Below are positions 25,440 to 33,535 of a stretch of DNA of 64,000 nucleotides, piece after piece. The translations under genes were made by a program, and so were the position numbers. The notes below the pieces were generated by a model. The model was not told the origin of the DNA. It saw only the letters and a list, made by a program, of their open reading frames with translations, and did no database searches. Position 1 is the stretch's first letter. Each line of letters begins with the position of its first letter. The stretch comes from Pseudonocardia sp. MH-G8 (GTDB taxonomy: Bacteria > Actinomycetota > Actinomycetes > Mycobacteriales > Pseudonocardiaceae). The DNA is taken from the NCBI RefSeq assembly GCF_002262885.1, contig NZ_NKYF01000001.1:992001-1056000 (forward strand). The letters run 5' to 3'.

Positions 25440-25483
25440 GTTCGGTGCAGGAGCGGCCGTATTCGGCCGTTCCTGCACCGAAC
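25440..25483. terminator. 44-base hairpin after the oxidoreductase
   Basis: GTTCGGTGCAGGA-CGGCCG and its complement form a stem of about 19 bp with a TATT loop and a single mismatch. TGATC and GATCA flank it outside. It is a likely terminator and may belong to a dispersed repeat family. Confidence 0.8.
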
Positions 25484-25597
25484 CGGTGATCACGTCGCCG
25501 TTTCGGGTTCGCGCCGTGAAGTGGACCGACTGTCACCCTCCCTCCTCGTAGCCGTGCCGACGTGGATGCGGACTATCCGGGGCAGCATGAGCGGGTG

Positions 25598-26530
25598 GTG
25601 AGTCCGTTCCTCGACGTCGATCCGAGCTTCCGCGCGCAGGTACTGCGCCGCTCCCCCGACTCGCAGGCGTGGCTGGAGGACCTTCCGCGGCTTTGGACCA
25701 GCTTGTTGCGACGGTGGCACCTCGCGCCCGTCGGTGCCGCCCGATACGGCGGGACATCCGTCGTACTGCCCGTCGAGGAGTCGGCCTCGGGTAGGCGCGC
25801 GGCCGTGAAGTTGGTGAGCCCGGCCGCGTCGGCCGCCGACGAGGCAGCGGCTCTGACGGCGTTCCACGGCCAGGGAGCAGTCAGGCTGTTCGACGTTGAC
25901 GTCGAGACGCCGGCTCTGCTCCTGGAATGGCTGGACGGGCCATCGCTGAGCAGCGCGCCGAACCGGAGCCGAGCCATGCGGATCGCCGGCGAGATCGCGG
26001 CCCAGCTCGCGACAGCCGCCGCGCCACCGGGTTCGCCACGTCTGGCAGATCAGGCGTCGACGTGGCTCGCGCAGTTGCGCCACCAGCACGACGCCGCACA
26101 GCGAGCGGGCACAGCAGTGCCGGATGCACACTTCCATCTCGCCGCGGAGATCGTCTCCGGACTGACCGAGGTGAGCACGGGGACCCCGACGCACGGTGAC
26201 CTGAGCCTGCTCAACATCATGCGTGGGGACCGCGGCTGGGTCGCCGTGGACCCACTGCTGGTGACGGGGTCAGCGGCGTGGGAGGCGCACACGGTCATCC
26301 GCAGCCACCTGCCCGACATCGCCGACGCCGACGACCCGGTGGAGCTGTCGAGCCGCTGGATCCGCGAGTTCACCGATGCGGCCGGCCTCGACCACCGCGA
26401 GGCCGGGTTGCTGTCGTTCGCGCGGTTCGTCGCCTCGTACTACTGGGAGAGCCAGAACCAAGGCGACACCGGCACGGTCGAGGGCCTTCGTCGCATGGCC
26501 ACGGCAATCGCTCGCGCCGAGCTCGGGTGA
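25598..26530 (+). CDS. APH(6)-like aminoglycoside/streptomycin kinase family protein
   Basis: The 310-residue protein belongs to the APH(6)/hydroxyurea-resistance kinase family. Landmarks are GRRAAVKLVSPAASAADEA (ATP-binding Lys), QGAVRLFDVDVETPALLLEWL, the catalytic THGDLSLLNIMRGDRGWVAVDPL and its HGD/D residues. StrB/APH(6)-Id has the same order GAVRLL, LLEY, HGDLHHENIM and GWLVIDPVG. Activity is inferred. GTG at 25598 is chosen; GTGs at 25562 and 25595 are alternatives. Confidence 0.78.
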   Translation: MSPFLDVDPSFRAQVLRRSPDSQAWLEDLPRLWTSLLRRWHLAPVGAARYGGTSVVLPVEESASGRRAAVKLVSPAASAADEAAALTAFHGQGAVRLFDVDVETPALLLEWLDGPSLSSAPNRSRAMRIAGEIAAQLATAAAPPGSPRLADQASTWLAQLRHQHDAAQRAGTAVPDAHFHLAAEIVSGLTEVSTGTPTHGDLSLLNIMRGDRGWVAVDPLLVTGSAAWEAHTVIRSHLPDIADADDPVELSSRWIREFTDAAGLDHREAGLLSFARFVASYYWESQNQGDTGTVEGLRRMATAIARAELG

Positions 26531-26577
26531 GCTGAGCGCAGCAGGCCCTGAAGCCGGCCAGGCGAAGGAGGCCCTGT

Positions 26578-26610
26578 TCAGACGTTGAAGCGGACCTCCA
26601 CCGAGTTCCA
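26578..26610 (-). repeat. Displaced copy of the 3' end of ychF (putative att remnant)
   Basis: On the minus strand this reads NSVEVRFNV then stop, almost the same as the C-terminus of YchF (VEFRFNV stop) at 27839. The bases TCAGACGTTGAA recur exactly at 27816-27827. It probably marks the far end of an element that inserted in ychF. Confidence 0.6.
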
Positions 26611-26744
26611 GCACGGAGAACCATCTGAGTGATCGGGCCTGGCTTGGCGAGCCGCACGATCACGTCCGCCTCCCCCGGACTCGCCTACGGAGACCGGCGA
26701 CCGGACGCAGCTAGAGTTTCCACACCTGCGAGGAAGGCAGAGAC

Positions 26745-27100
26745 TTGGCAACCACCGCTGACCACGACTCCTACATCGCCGCTGCGCCGGAGGCGTTCCG
26801 CCCGGTTCTCGACCACCTCCGTGACCTCCTGCGCAGGGCTCTTCCGGATGCGGGGAGATGACGGCGTACAACATGCCAGGATTCAGGATTCGTGGAACGG
26901 TCGTTGCGAGCTACGCGGCGTTCAGCAAGCAGGTCGGGCTCTACCTTCTCGCCCCTGCGATCGCAGCTCATGCCGAAGAGATCGCAGAGGCGGGCCTCAA
27001 GGCGAGCAAGACCGGCGTCACCTTCTCGCCGCGCAAGCCGATCCCGGATGATCTCGTGATGAGGCTCGCACGAGCATCACGCAAGCACGTCGACGGCTGA
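26745..27100 (+). pseudogene. DUF1801 (YdhG-like) protein split by a frame change
   Basis: A TTG start at 26745 behind AGGAAGG begins LATTADHDSYIAAAPEAFRP and reads to RALPDAGR, then TGA at 26859. A second ORF starts with ATG at 26858 as MTAYNMPGFRIRGTVVASYAAF and runs to 27100. Together they make one DUF1801 domain, the fold of the YdhG/iron-chaperone-like family. One missing base would explain the break; the ATGA overlap could also allow reinitiation. It lies inside the ychF-associated element. Confidence 0.65.
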
Positions 27101-27500
27101 GGCGCTTTGTCGCAGATTCGCGTGGCCGTAGCGCCTCGTCCATGACCCGCCGCATCCGGTCCGGAGCTTCCTCGGCCGGGTGGCCGTACACGTCCGCCGT
27201 GACGCTGATGGACTTGTGCCCGAGCCATGCGAGACCTCGACCGGGGCCACCCCGCCCGGACGCGAAGACGTGCCTCAGGTCGTGCGGCGTGTAGACGTGC
27301 TGGCCGTCCTCGACCAGCCCCAGGACGCCCAGCGCCTTGCTCCAGTGGTAGCGGTAGGTCGAGTTCGTGGAGAACCGCACAGCGTCGCCGTGGCGTCCAG
27401 GAACCGCGCCACCCGCTGTGACTGCTTCGTGGTGCCGGTATTCGACCCGGACGACGATTACGACGGACGGGACGCACAGCGGGAAGCCCTGGAGACGCAC
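27018..27500 (-). pseudogene. Tyrosine integrase remnant
   Basis: The minus-strand frame keeps STNSTYRYHWSKALGVLGLV, the HDLRH motif, LGHKSISVTADVYGH with the nucleophile Tyr and the C-terminal PAEEAPDRMRRVMDEAL. The segment between HDLRHVFAS and LGH is about six to eight residues too short and reads GRGGPGRGLAW, and the N-terminal domains are missing. It is therefore a decayed phage or integrative-element recombinase. The core runs from about 27105 to 27420. Confidence 0.75.
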
Positions 27501-27838
27501 AAGCGGGCCACCCGTGGCCAGAAGGACCAGCTCAACGCGCTACGGCGGCATATCGAGGGCCGCTGAGTGGCCAGAAGCTGCGAGGCATCGAAACCGGCTG
27601 ATCGGCTTCTTCGCTAGTCCTCGTCGGGCCGCTTTCTGAGCGCCCGCATCTGCTCGTGGACATCGAGAAGCGCCACCCGCTGCCGCAGCTCAAACCCTGC
27701 CGGCTCGTCAGTCCTCGGGGTCGCCGCTCATGAACTGGAGCGTCCAGCATGCGATGGGGGCCTACGAGGACAGAGATCCCGTACGTCGGCATCCTGGTGA
27801 CCGGCCCCGACGGCGTCAGACGTTGAACGGCAACGGAA
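27421..27838. other. Element remnant without an intact gene
   Basis: A plus-strand frame ending at 27566 (DPDDDYDGRDAQREALETHKRATRGQKDQLNALRR) has codon use like a real gene but no start or recognisable family. The rest up to ychF shows no convincing coding region. Confidence 0.35.
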
Positions 27839-27862
27839 CTACACGTTGAACCGGAACTCCAC
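27816..27862. repeat. Putative attachment-site region at the ychF stop
   Basis: TCAGACGTTGAACGG (27816-27830) lies next to the ychF 3' end ACACGTTGAACCGG. Together with the copy at 26578 these three share a CGTTGAA(C)CGG core, as expected of att sites left by integration. Confidence 0.5.
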
Positions 27863-28912
27863 CACGTCACCGTCGGCCATGACGTAGTCCTTCCCCTCCA
27901 TCCGCACCTTGCCCGCGGCCTTGGCCGCGTTCATCGAGCCGGCGTCGACGAGGTCGTCGTAGGAGACGATCTCGGCCTTGATGAAGCCGCGCTCGAAATC
28001 GGTGTGGATCACGCCTGCGGCCTGGGGCGCGGTGTCGCCCTTGCGGATGGTCCAGGCCCGAGCTTCCTTCGGCCCCGCGGTGAGGTAGGTCTGCAGGCCC
28101 AGGGTGTGGAATCCGGCGCGGGCCAGGGAGTAGAGCCCCGGCTCGTCCTGGCCGATCGACTCCAGCAGCTCCCGGGCCGACTCCTCGTCCAGCTCCAGCA
28201 GCTCGGCTTCCACCTTGGCGTCGAGGAACACCGCGTCGGCCGGGGCCACCAGCGCGGCGAGCTCCTTGCGGCGGCCGTCGTCGGACAGCACGGCCTCGTC
28301 GGCGTTGAAGACGTAGAGGAACGGCTTCGTGGTGAGCAGCGACAGCTCCCGCAGGAGCGAGGTGTCTGCGCCTGCCGCGAACAGGGTGGTGCCGCCGTTG
28401 AGGATCTCGACGGCCTGCTCAGCGGCCTCGAGGACCAGACGCCGGTCCTTCTGCATCCGGGCTTCCTTGGAGAGCCGCGGGACGGCCTTCTCCAGGGTCT
28501 GCAGGTCGGCGAGGATGAGCTCCGTGGCGATCGTCTCGATGTCGCCCGCGGCGTCGATGCGGCCGTCGACGTGGACGACGTCCGGGTCGTCGAAGACGCG
28601 CACCACCTGGCAGATCGCCTGCGCCTCACGGATGTTGGCGAGGAACTTGTTGCCGAGCCCGGCCCCCTCGGAGGCGCCCTTCACGATTCCCGCGATGTCG
28701 ACGAACGACACCGTGGCCGGGATCGTCTTCGCCGACGAGAACATCCGCGCCAGCACGTCGAGGCGCGGATCGGGCAGCGGCACCACCCCGACGTTCGGCT
28801 CGATCGTCGCGAACGGGTAGTTGGCGGCGAGCACGTCGTTGCGGGTGAGGGCGTTGAACAACGTCGACTTGCCGACGTTGGGCAGCCCGACGATGCCGAG
28901 GGTGAGTGACAC
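27839..28912 (-). CDS. ychF: Redox-regulated ATPase YchF (OLA1 family)
   Basis: The 357-residue protein is full length for YchF, an Obg-related P-loop ATPase that binds ribosomes and affects stress responses. The G1 motif is GLPNVGKSTLFNAL, G3 is DIAGIVKGASEGAGLGNKFL, and the NADE sequence replaces the NKxD motif, which explains ATP preference. The TGS domain is at the C-terminus. The last residues, VEFRFNV, appear to have been rebuilt by an integrated element, since an older 3' end lies at 26578. Confidence 0.96.
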   Translation of the reverse strand: MSLTLGIVGLPNVGKSTLFNALTRNDVLAANYPFATIEPNVGVVPLPDPRLDVLARMFSSAKTIPATVSFVDIAGIVKGASEGAGLGNKFLANIREAQAICQVVRVFDDPDVVHVDGRIDAAGDIETIATELILADLQTLEKAVPRLSKEARMQKDRRLVLEAAEQAVEILNGGTTLFAAGADTSLLRELSLLTTKPFLYVFNADEAVLSDDGRRKELAALVAPADAVFLDAKVEAELLELDEESARELLESIGQDEPGLYSLARAGFHTLGLQTYLTAGPKEARAWTIRKGDTAPQAAGVIHTDFERGFIKAEIVSYDDLVDAGSMNAAKAAGKVRMEGKDYVMADGDVVEFRFNV

Positions 28913-29091
28913 GAGGCTCCAGGGTAGTCGCGGCCGTTGTCCCGCCGATCGGCACGCTCGTTCGGCAGCGGTGGGTCGCCGCGCTGCCCGCGGCGTGCGA
29001 GCCCGGCTATCGGCAGCGAGATGGCACCGGCCGCGGTTGCAGGAAGATCGAACAACGCTGGATGCCGATTCGGCCGCGCACCCGGTGACGA
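28913..29091. other. Non-coding gap upstream of ychF
   Basis: No gene, strong hairpin or recognisable element is visible in these 179 bases. The ychF promoter must lie here. Confidence 0.3.
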
Positions 29092-29745
29092 CTACGCCAC
29101 CGCTTGCAGGTACGCGAGAACGGCCCGCACGCGGCGGTTGTCGTCGTCGGACGGCGGCAGGTCGAGTTTGGCGAAGATGCTGCTGATGTGCTTGCCCACG
29201 GCCTTCTCCGTGACGTACAGCGCGGCGGCGATCGCGGCGTTGGAGCGGCCCTCCGCCACGAGCTCCAATACCTCGCGCTCACGCGGGGTGAGGGTCGTGA
29301 GCGGCGCGGTGCGACGGCCGACGAGCTGCCCGATCACCTCGGCGTCCATCGCGGTGCCACCTGCTGCGACCCGCCGGACGGCGGCGACGAACTCCTCGAC
29401 GTCGCCGACACGATCCTTGAGCAGGTACCCGACGCCCCCCGACTGGTCGGCGAGCAGCTCTCGGGCGTAGAGCTGCTCCACGTACTGCGACAACACCAGG
29501 ACCGGCAGGCCCGGCACCTCCCGGCGGGCGGCGACCGCCGCGACCAGCCCTTCGTCGGTGAACGTCGGGGGTAGCCGGACGTCGACGACCGCGACGTCGG
29601 GGCGGACGCGCAGCAGTGCCTCGCGCAGCGCGGGACCGTTGTCGACCGCCTCGACGACCTCGAAGCCGTTGGCACCGAGCAGGCGGATCAGCCCGTCGCG
29701 GAGGAGGACGTGGTCCTCGGCGATGACGGTGCGCAGAGGTCGCAC
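29092..29745 (-). CDS. NarL/LuxR-family response regulator
   Basis: The 217-residue regulator has a receiver domain (VIAEDHVLLRDGLIRLL, phospho-Asp in VVDVRLPPTF, Lys in YLLKDRVGD) and a LuxR HTH (LTPREREVLELVAEGRSNAAIA, then VGKHISSIFAKL). GTG at 29743-29745 is the start. The gene begins 58 bases before the end of its kinase gene in another frame, so the pair is tightly coupled. Confidence 0.92.
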   Translation of the reverse strand: MRPLRTVIAEDHVLLRDGLIRLLGANGFEVVEAVDNGPALREALLRVRPDVAVVDVRLPPTFTDEGLVAAVAARREVPGLPVLVLSQYVEQLYARELLADQSGGVGYLLKDRVGDVEEFVAAVRRVAAGGTAMDAEVIGQLVGRRTAPLTTLTPREREVLELVAEGRSNAAIAAALYVTEKAVGKHISSIFAKLDLPPSDDDNRRVRAVLAYLQAVA

Positions 29746-30902
29746 GGGAGCTCCATCGTGATCTCGGTCGGGCCACCGGGCGGGCTCGCCACGTGCAGCG
29801 TGCCGTCGAAGGCCGCGAGCCGGCGTTCGATGCCGCGCAACCCGGTGCCCCGCGTGGGGTCGGCGCCACCCCGGCCGTCGTCGCCGACGACGACCGTGAT
29901 CTTGCCGTGGGCGTAGGCGGCGTGCAGCCAGGCTCGCGTGGCACGGGCGTGCCGCCCGACGTTGGCGAGGGCCTCGGTGGCGGTGAAGTACAGCGCCGAC
30001 TCGACCGGTGGGTGCGGCCGCGCAGGCAGGTCGACCGACACCGCGACCGGCACCGGACACAGCAGCGCGGCCGCCTCGAGCCCGCCGGGCAGCCCGCGGT
30101 CGGCGAGCACCGGCGGATGGATGCCGCGGACGAGGTCGCGCAGCTCGGCGAGGGCGCGGCCGGCGTCGGCGCGGGCCTCCTCGAGCAGCGCGGCCGCACG
30201 GTCGGGGTCGGCGTGCAGGGTCTGCGCGGCCAGCCCCAACGTCATCCTGACGGCCGCGAGGCGGGCCTGCGCGCCGTCGTGCAGGTCGCGCTCGATGCGG
30301 CGCAGCTCGGCGGCCTGCGCGTCGACGGTGGCCGCCCGGGACTCGGCCAGCTGCTCCACGCGACGCTCGAGGGTGCTGCCCGCAGGCGCGAGCAGCAGAC
30401 GCACGAGCAGCGCGAGCGCGCGTACCAGCCACGGCACCGTCCACCACACGACGGCGAGCAGGACGAGCACCGGGAGGGTGAACACCGCGAACGGGCCCGT
30501 TCCGCCGACGAGCATGGTGCCGAGGGTGTTGAACACGGCGTTCGCGAGGAACGCGAGGAGGATCCCCGCGAACCCGTGGAGGGCGAGCCAGATCGTGTCG
30601 CGGCCGGTCTGCGGATCGCGCAGGCACGCCGCGAGCTCCCGCCAGGTGGGGCCGGGATCAGCCCGGTAGCCGACGGAGAGCTCGGCATCGAGGACGCGCC
30701 CTGCCTGCGCGCGATGGAGATCGGCGAGGGCGCGCGTGGCGCCGAGCGCACCCGAGACGACCGGGAGACCGACGCCGAACAGCGGCACGAGCACCAGCCC
30801 GACCAGCTGTGTGAGCAGCAGGACCAGCGCCACCAGCGCGGTGCCGACGGCGCAGGTGAGGCGCACGGCAGCGAGGAGCCAGTTCCGCAGCCGACGTGTC
30901 AC
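29688..30902 (-). CDS. NarX-type sensor histidine kinase
   Basis: The 404-residue protein has an N-terminal membrane domain of about four TM helices (residues about 10-50 and 105-165), then a HisKA_3 dimerisation region with RRIERDLHDGAQARLAAVRM and a HATPase_c domain (FTATEALANVGRHA, VGDDGRGGADPTRGTGL). It partners the LuxR regulator. The last 19 codons overlap the start of the regulator; a shorter C-terminus is not available in this frame. The signal is unknown. Confidence 0.9.
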   Translation of the reverse strand: MTRRLRNWLLAAVRLTCAVGTALVALVLLLTQLVGLVLVPLFGVGLPVVSGALGATRALADLHRAQAGRVLDAELSVGYRADPGPTWRELAACLRDPQTGRDTIWLALHGFAGILLAFLANAVFNTLGTMLVGGTGPFAVFTLPVLVLLAVVWWTVPWLVRALALLVRLLLAPAGSTLERRVEQLAESRAATVDAQAAELRRIERDLHDGAQARLAAVRMTLGLAAQTLHADPDRAAALLEEARADAGRALAELRDLVRGIHPPVLADRGLPGGLEAAALLCPVPVAVSVDLPARPHPPVESALYFTATEALANVGRHARATRAWLHAAYAHGKITVVVGDDGRGGADPTRGTGLRGIERRLAAFDGTLHVASPPGGPTEITMELPCDLCAPSSPRTTSSSATG

Positions 30903-30929
30903 GGGGTCCAGTCTCCCGGAAGTGACCGA

Positions 30930-30963
30930 CGGTCCACAGTGGGCCTGAGCCCCCTGTGGACCG
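30930..30963. promoter_or_regulatory. Perfect 10-bp inverted repeat in divergent region
   Basis: CGGTCCACAG (30930-30939) and CTGTGGACCG (30954-30963) lie between the divergent kinase and DedA-like genes, 27 bases from the kinase start. This position suits an operator more than a terminator. Confidence 0.5.
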
Positions 30964-31036
30964 GGGACTGACCCGCCGGTGGATCAACCGACCAGCACCA
31001 TGGTGCACGGCCGCGTCACCCGCGAGCCTTTGTCCC

Positions 31037-31660
31037 GTGCTGACCACCCTCCTCGAGATCGCCGCCGGCTGGCCCGTGCCTGCGGTGCTGGCCGTCGCGG
31101 CCTTCCTGCTGGTCGTCGAGAGCGGAACGCTCGTCGGGATCGCCCTGCCCGGCACCACCCTGCTGGTGGCGCTCGGGCTGTGGTCGCACGCGGCTCCCCA
31201 CGCGCTGGGCCCGGCCGTCGCGGTGGCCGCCACCGCGACCGTCGCGGGCGCCCATCTGGGCTGGTGGCAGGGCCGGGTGGGCGTGGTGCCCGCTCTGCCG
31301 AGCGCGCGGCTCCACCGGCTCGCCACCGCACGCGCGGAGCAGGCCGGTGGCTGGCTCTCCCACCGCGGTCCGGCCGCCACCACCGCCCTGCTGGCCTGCG
31401 GGCACTGGGCCGCCGCGGCCCGGCCGGTGCTGCCGCGCGTGGCCGGCGCGGCGGGCGTGCCGTACCGGACCGCAGGCCCGACGCTGATCGTGTCCGGCAG
31501 CGCGTGGGCAGCCACGCTCGTACTGCTGGGCAACCAGGTCGGGCCGGTCGTGCTCACGTCGGCGGCGTGGCTGCCGATCCTCCTCGTGGTGCTGCTCGTC
31601 GGTGTGCTCGTCGTGCGAAGCCGGGCGTCACGGGCCGCGGCCGAGGACGACCCGCCCGAG
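31037..31660 (+). CDS. DedA/VTT-domain membrane protein (frame lacks a stop)
   Basis: From GTG at 31037 about 205 residues form a DedA-like protein, a family of lipid flippases/transporters. It has FLLVVESGTLVGIALPGTTLLVALG and the second signature GHWAAAARPVLPRVAGAAGVPYRTAG followed by a final TM helix. The protein should end near EDDPPEDE at about 31660, but the frame has no stop until 33331 and would run out of frame through the next gene. A frameshift near its 3' end is the simplest explanation. The stated end is where family resemblance stops. Confidence 0.6.
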
Positions 31661-31679
31661 GATGAGGGGCCTCTCATCC
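31660..31679. promoter_or_regulatory. GGATGAGG-N5-CTCATCC palindrome, site 1
   Basis: The palindrome is extended to GAGGATGAG and CTCATCCTC at 31658-31681. It ends 43 bases before the ATG at 31722. The same motif with the same spacing occurs at 32913 and 36663. Confidence 0.7.
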
Positions 31680-31721
31680 TCGGCTCATCGCCTGTGCACC
31701 CACGCCCACCAACCTGGCCCG

Positions 31722-32918
31722 ATGACCCTCGCCCCGACACGACCCACCTGGCCGGCGCCGCTCGCCCTGTTGCTCGGCCCGGATGCCTCCGAGCTGCTCG
31801 GGGTCACCCTCGGCGGTTACGGCGGCCGGCTCACGGCGCTGCGGGTCGTGACGGTCGGGGTGCAGCCGGGTGGCGCCACGGTCGTGCAGTACGCGGCCGA
31901 CGTGCAGCGTGCCGATGGCACGACGACGCGCGAGACGCTTGCCGCCACCACCGGCAGCCGCATCCCGCAGGGTGCCGCCGTGCTCGCGGGTCGTGGAGTG
32001 GAAGTGGGCGTCTGGCGTTGGCCGCAGGATCCGGCGCTGCCCGCGCTCGCGACCGCGGCCCACCCGGGCCGGCTCGCGGTGGCGCTCCACGCTCTCGGCA
32101 TACCGCGGGAAACACCTCCGCACGTGAAGGTGCGCGCCTACCGGCCCGGCCGGCGCGCGGTGCTGGAGCTCACCGGCGGAGGGCCGCGACTGTTCCTCAA
32201 GATCGTTCGCCCCGATGCGGTTCAGGGCCTGCGCGAGCGGCACGACCTGCTCGCCCCACACGTACCCGTGCCCCGCCCGCTCGCCACCACCCCCGACGGC
32301 ATGCTCGTCCTCCCCGAGGCAGCGGGCACGCCGGTGCGCACACTGCTCTCCCGGGGCACCCCACCCCCTCCGCCCACCGCGCTGGCCGCCGTCCTCGACG
32401 CCCTGCCTCCGGCGCTCCTCGAGCTACCGGCCCGGCGCACGCACCTGCAGCGGGTACGGCATTTCGCCGACGTCCTCACCCACACCGCCGTCGGCGCCGA
32501 CGACGAGCGCGCCGAACTGGACGCGCTCACCGCCCGGCTCGCGGATGTCGATGGTGGTGCGCATCCGAGCGTGCCCGTGCACGGCGACTTCTACGAGAGC
32601 CAGCTCCTCGCCTCCAGCGGGCGGATCACCGGGCTCCTCGACGTCGACACCGCAGGGCGGGGGCACCGGATCGACGAGTGGGCCACCCTCCTGGCACACC
32701 TGTCCGTGCTCGCGCTGCACGGCTCGCCCGCCGCGCGCGGCTACGGCGCCCAGGTGCTGGCGCACGCCGAGCAACGGTTCCCCCGGGCCCAGCTCCGACC
32801 CCGGATCGCGGCGGCCGTACTGGGCCTGGCCACCGGTCCGTTCCGCGTGCAGCAGGAGGGATGGCGCGAGCACACCCAGGAGCGCCAACGGCTCGCGACG
32901 CGATGGGCCCGCGGATGA
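31722..32918 (+). CDS. Aminoglycoside-phosphotransferase-fold kinase
   Basis: The 398-residue protein has the APH/choline-kinase fold in its C-terminal 260 residues: VKVRAYRPGRRAVLELTGGGPRLFLKIV, catalytic VPVHGDFYESQLLASSGRITGLLDVDTAGRGHRIDEWATLLAHL. The N-terminal 130 residues are a separate beta-rich domain. It recalls maltokinase-like and uncharacterised actinobacterial APH proteins; the substrate is unknown. The ATG lies 43 bases after the GGATGAGG palindrome, suggesting control by the nearby two-component system. Confidence 0.8.
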   Translation: MTLAPTRPTWPAPLALLLGPDASELLGVTLGGYGGRLTALRVVTVGVQPGGATVVQYAADVQRADGTTTRETLAATTGSRIPQGAAVLAGRGVEVGVWRWPQDPALPALATAAHPGRLAVALHALGIPRETPPHVKVRAYRPGRRAVLELTGGGPRLFLKIVRPDAVQGLRERHDLLAPHVPVPRPLATTPDGMLVLPEAAGTPVRTLLSRGTPPPPPTALAAVLDALPPALLELPARRTHLQRVRHFADVLTHTAVGADDERAELDALTARLADVDGGAHPSVPVHGDFYESQLLASSGRITGLLDVDTAGRGHRIDEWATLLAHLSVLALHGSPAARGYGAQVLAHAEQRFPRAQLRPRIAAAVLGLATGPFRVQQEGWREHTQERQRLATRWARG

Positions 32919-32932
32919 GAGCGACCTCATCC
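32913..32932. promoter_or_regulatory. GGATGAGA-N5-CTCATCC palindrome, site 2
   Basis: It overlaps the stop of the upstream kinase-fold gene and lies 76 bases before the ATG of the small acidic secreted protein at 33008. Confidence 0.75.
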
Positions 32933-33007
32933 CGCTCTACTGGCGACCTCACGCGCAGCCGGAACCGTGGACTCCGTCAGCACGACAACCACCTGGAGGA
33001 GCACGCG

Positions 33008-33331
33008 ATGGAACGCCCTGCCACCTGGAAGATCCTCACCCTCGGAGCCGCCCTCACCGGCCTCGGCGTCACCGGCGCAGGGGTGGCGGCCGCCGGCGAG
33101 ACCAGCAGCCCTGCGCACCCCGTGCCGGCGCCGGTCTCGGCGTCCGCCACCGGGGCGGAGCCTGCGCCGCTCGCACCGGCCGCCGTCGCCGACGCGTCCC
33201 CGGAGTCGGCGGACTCCCCGTTCGAGAGCCCGTTCGAGTCCGCCGATTCGCCGTTCGACAGCCCCGACGACGTCGGGGCCCCCGGACTCCCCGGGGACGA
33301 CACCCCCGACGACACGCCCGACGACGACTGA
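33008..33331 (+). CDS. Small secreted acidic Pro/Ser-rich protein
   Basis: The 107-residue protein has a signal peptide (KILTLGAALTGLGVTGAGVAAAG, cleavage near AAA-GE). The mature part is low-complexity Pro/Ala, then repeats ESPFESADSPFDSPDD and ends DDTPDDTPDDD. GGAGGA lies eight bases before the ATG. A GGATGAGA palindrome is upstream. It resembles the acidic tails at 33536 and 36279 in composition, not in sequence. The function is unknown; a cell-wall or metal-binding role is only a guess. Confidence 0.75.
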   Translation: MERPATWKILTLGAALTGLGVTGAGVAAAGETSSPAHPVPAPVSASATGAEPAPLAPAAVADASPESADSPFESPFESADSPFDSPDDVGAPGLPGDDTPDDTPDDD

Positions 33332-33345
33332 CAAGGAACCGACCG

Positions 33346-33391
33346 CGAGCCGCACAGGAGCGCCCACCGCGCGGCGCTCCTGTGCGGCTCG
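33346..33391 (+). terminator. Perfect 19-bp terminator hairpin
   Basis: CGAGCCGCACAGGAGCGCC (33346-33364) pairs exactly with 33373-33391 around an 8-base loop and is followed by TTCC. It ends the small acidic gene. Confidence 0.9.
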
Positions 33392-33535
33392 TTCCGATCT
33401 ACGAACCCGCGACCTGCAGTTCTTCCCGGCGGGACCAGCCGCGGGATCGACCGTTCGCGCAGGTCGGCTAACGCCACCGGCCGCTCGTCGATGGTCTGAG
33501 TGGGTGGTGTCGTGTCATGTGGGAGGGTGATCGTC

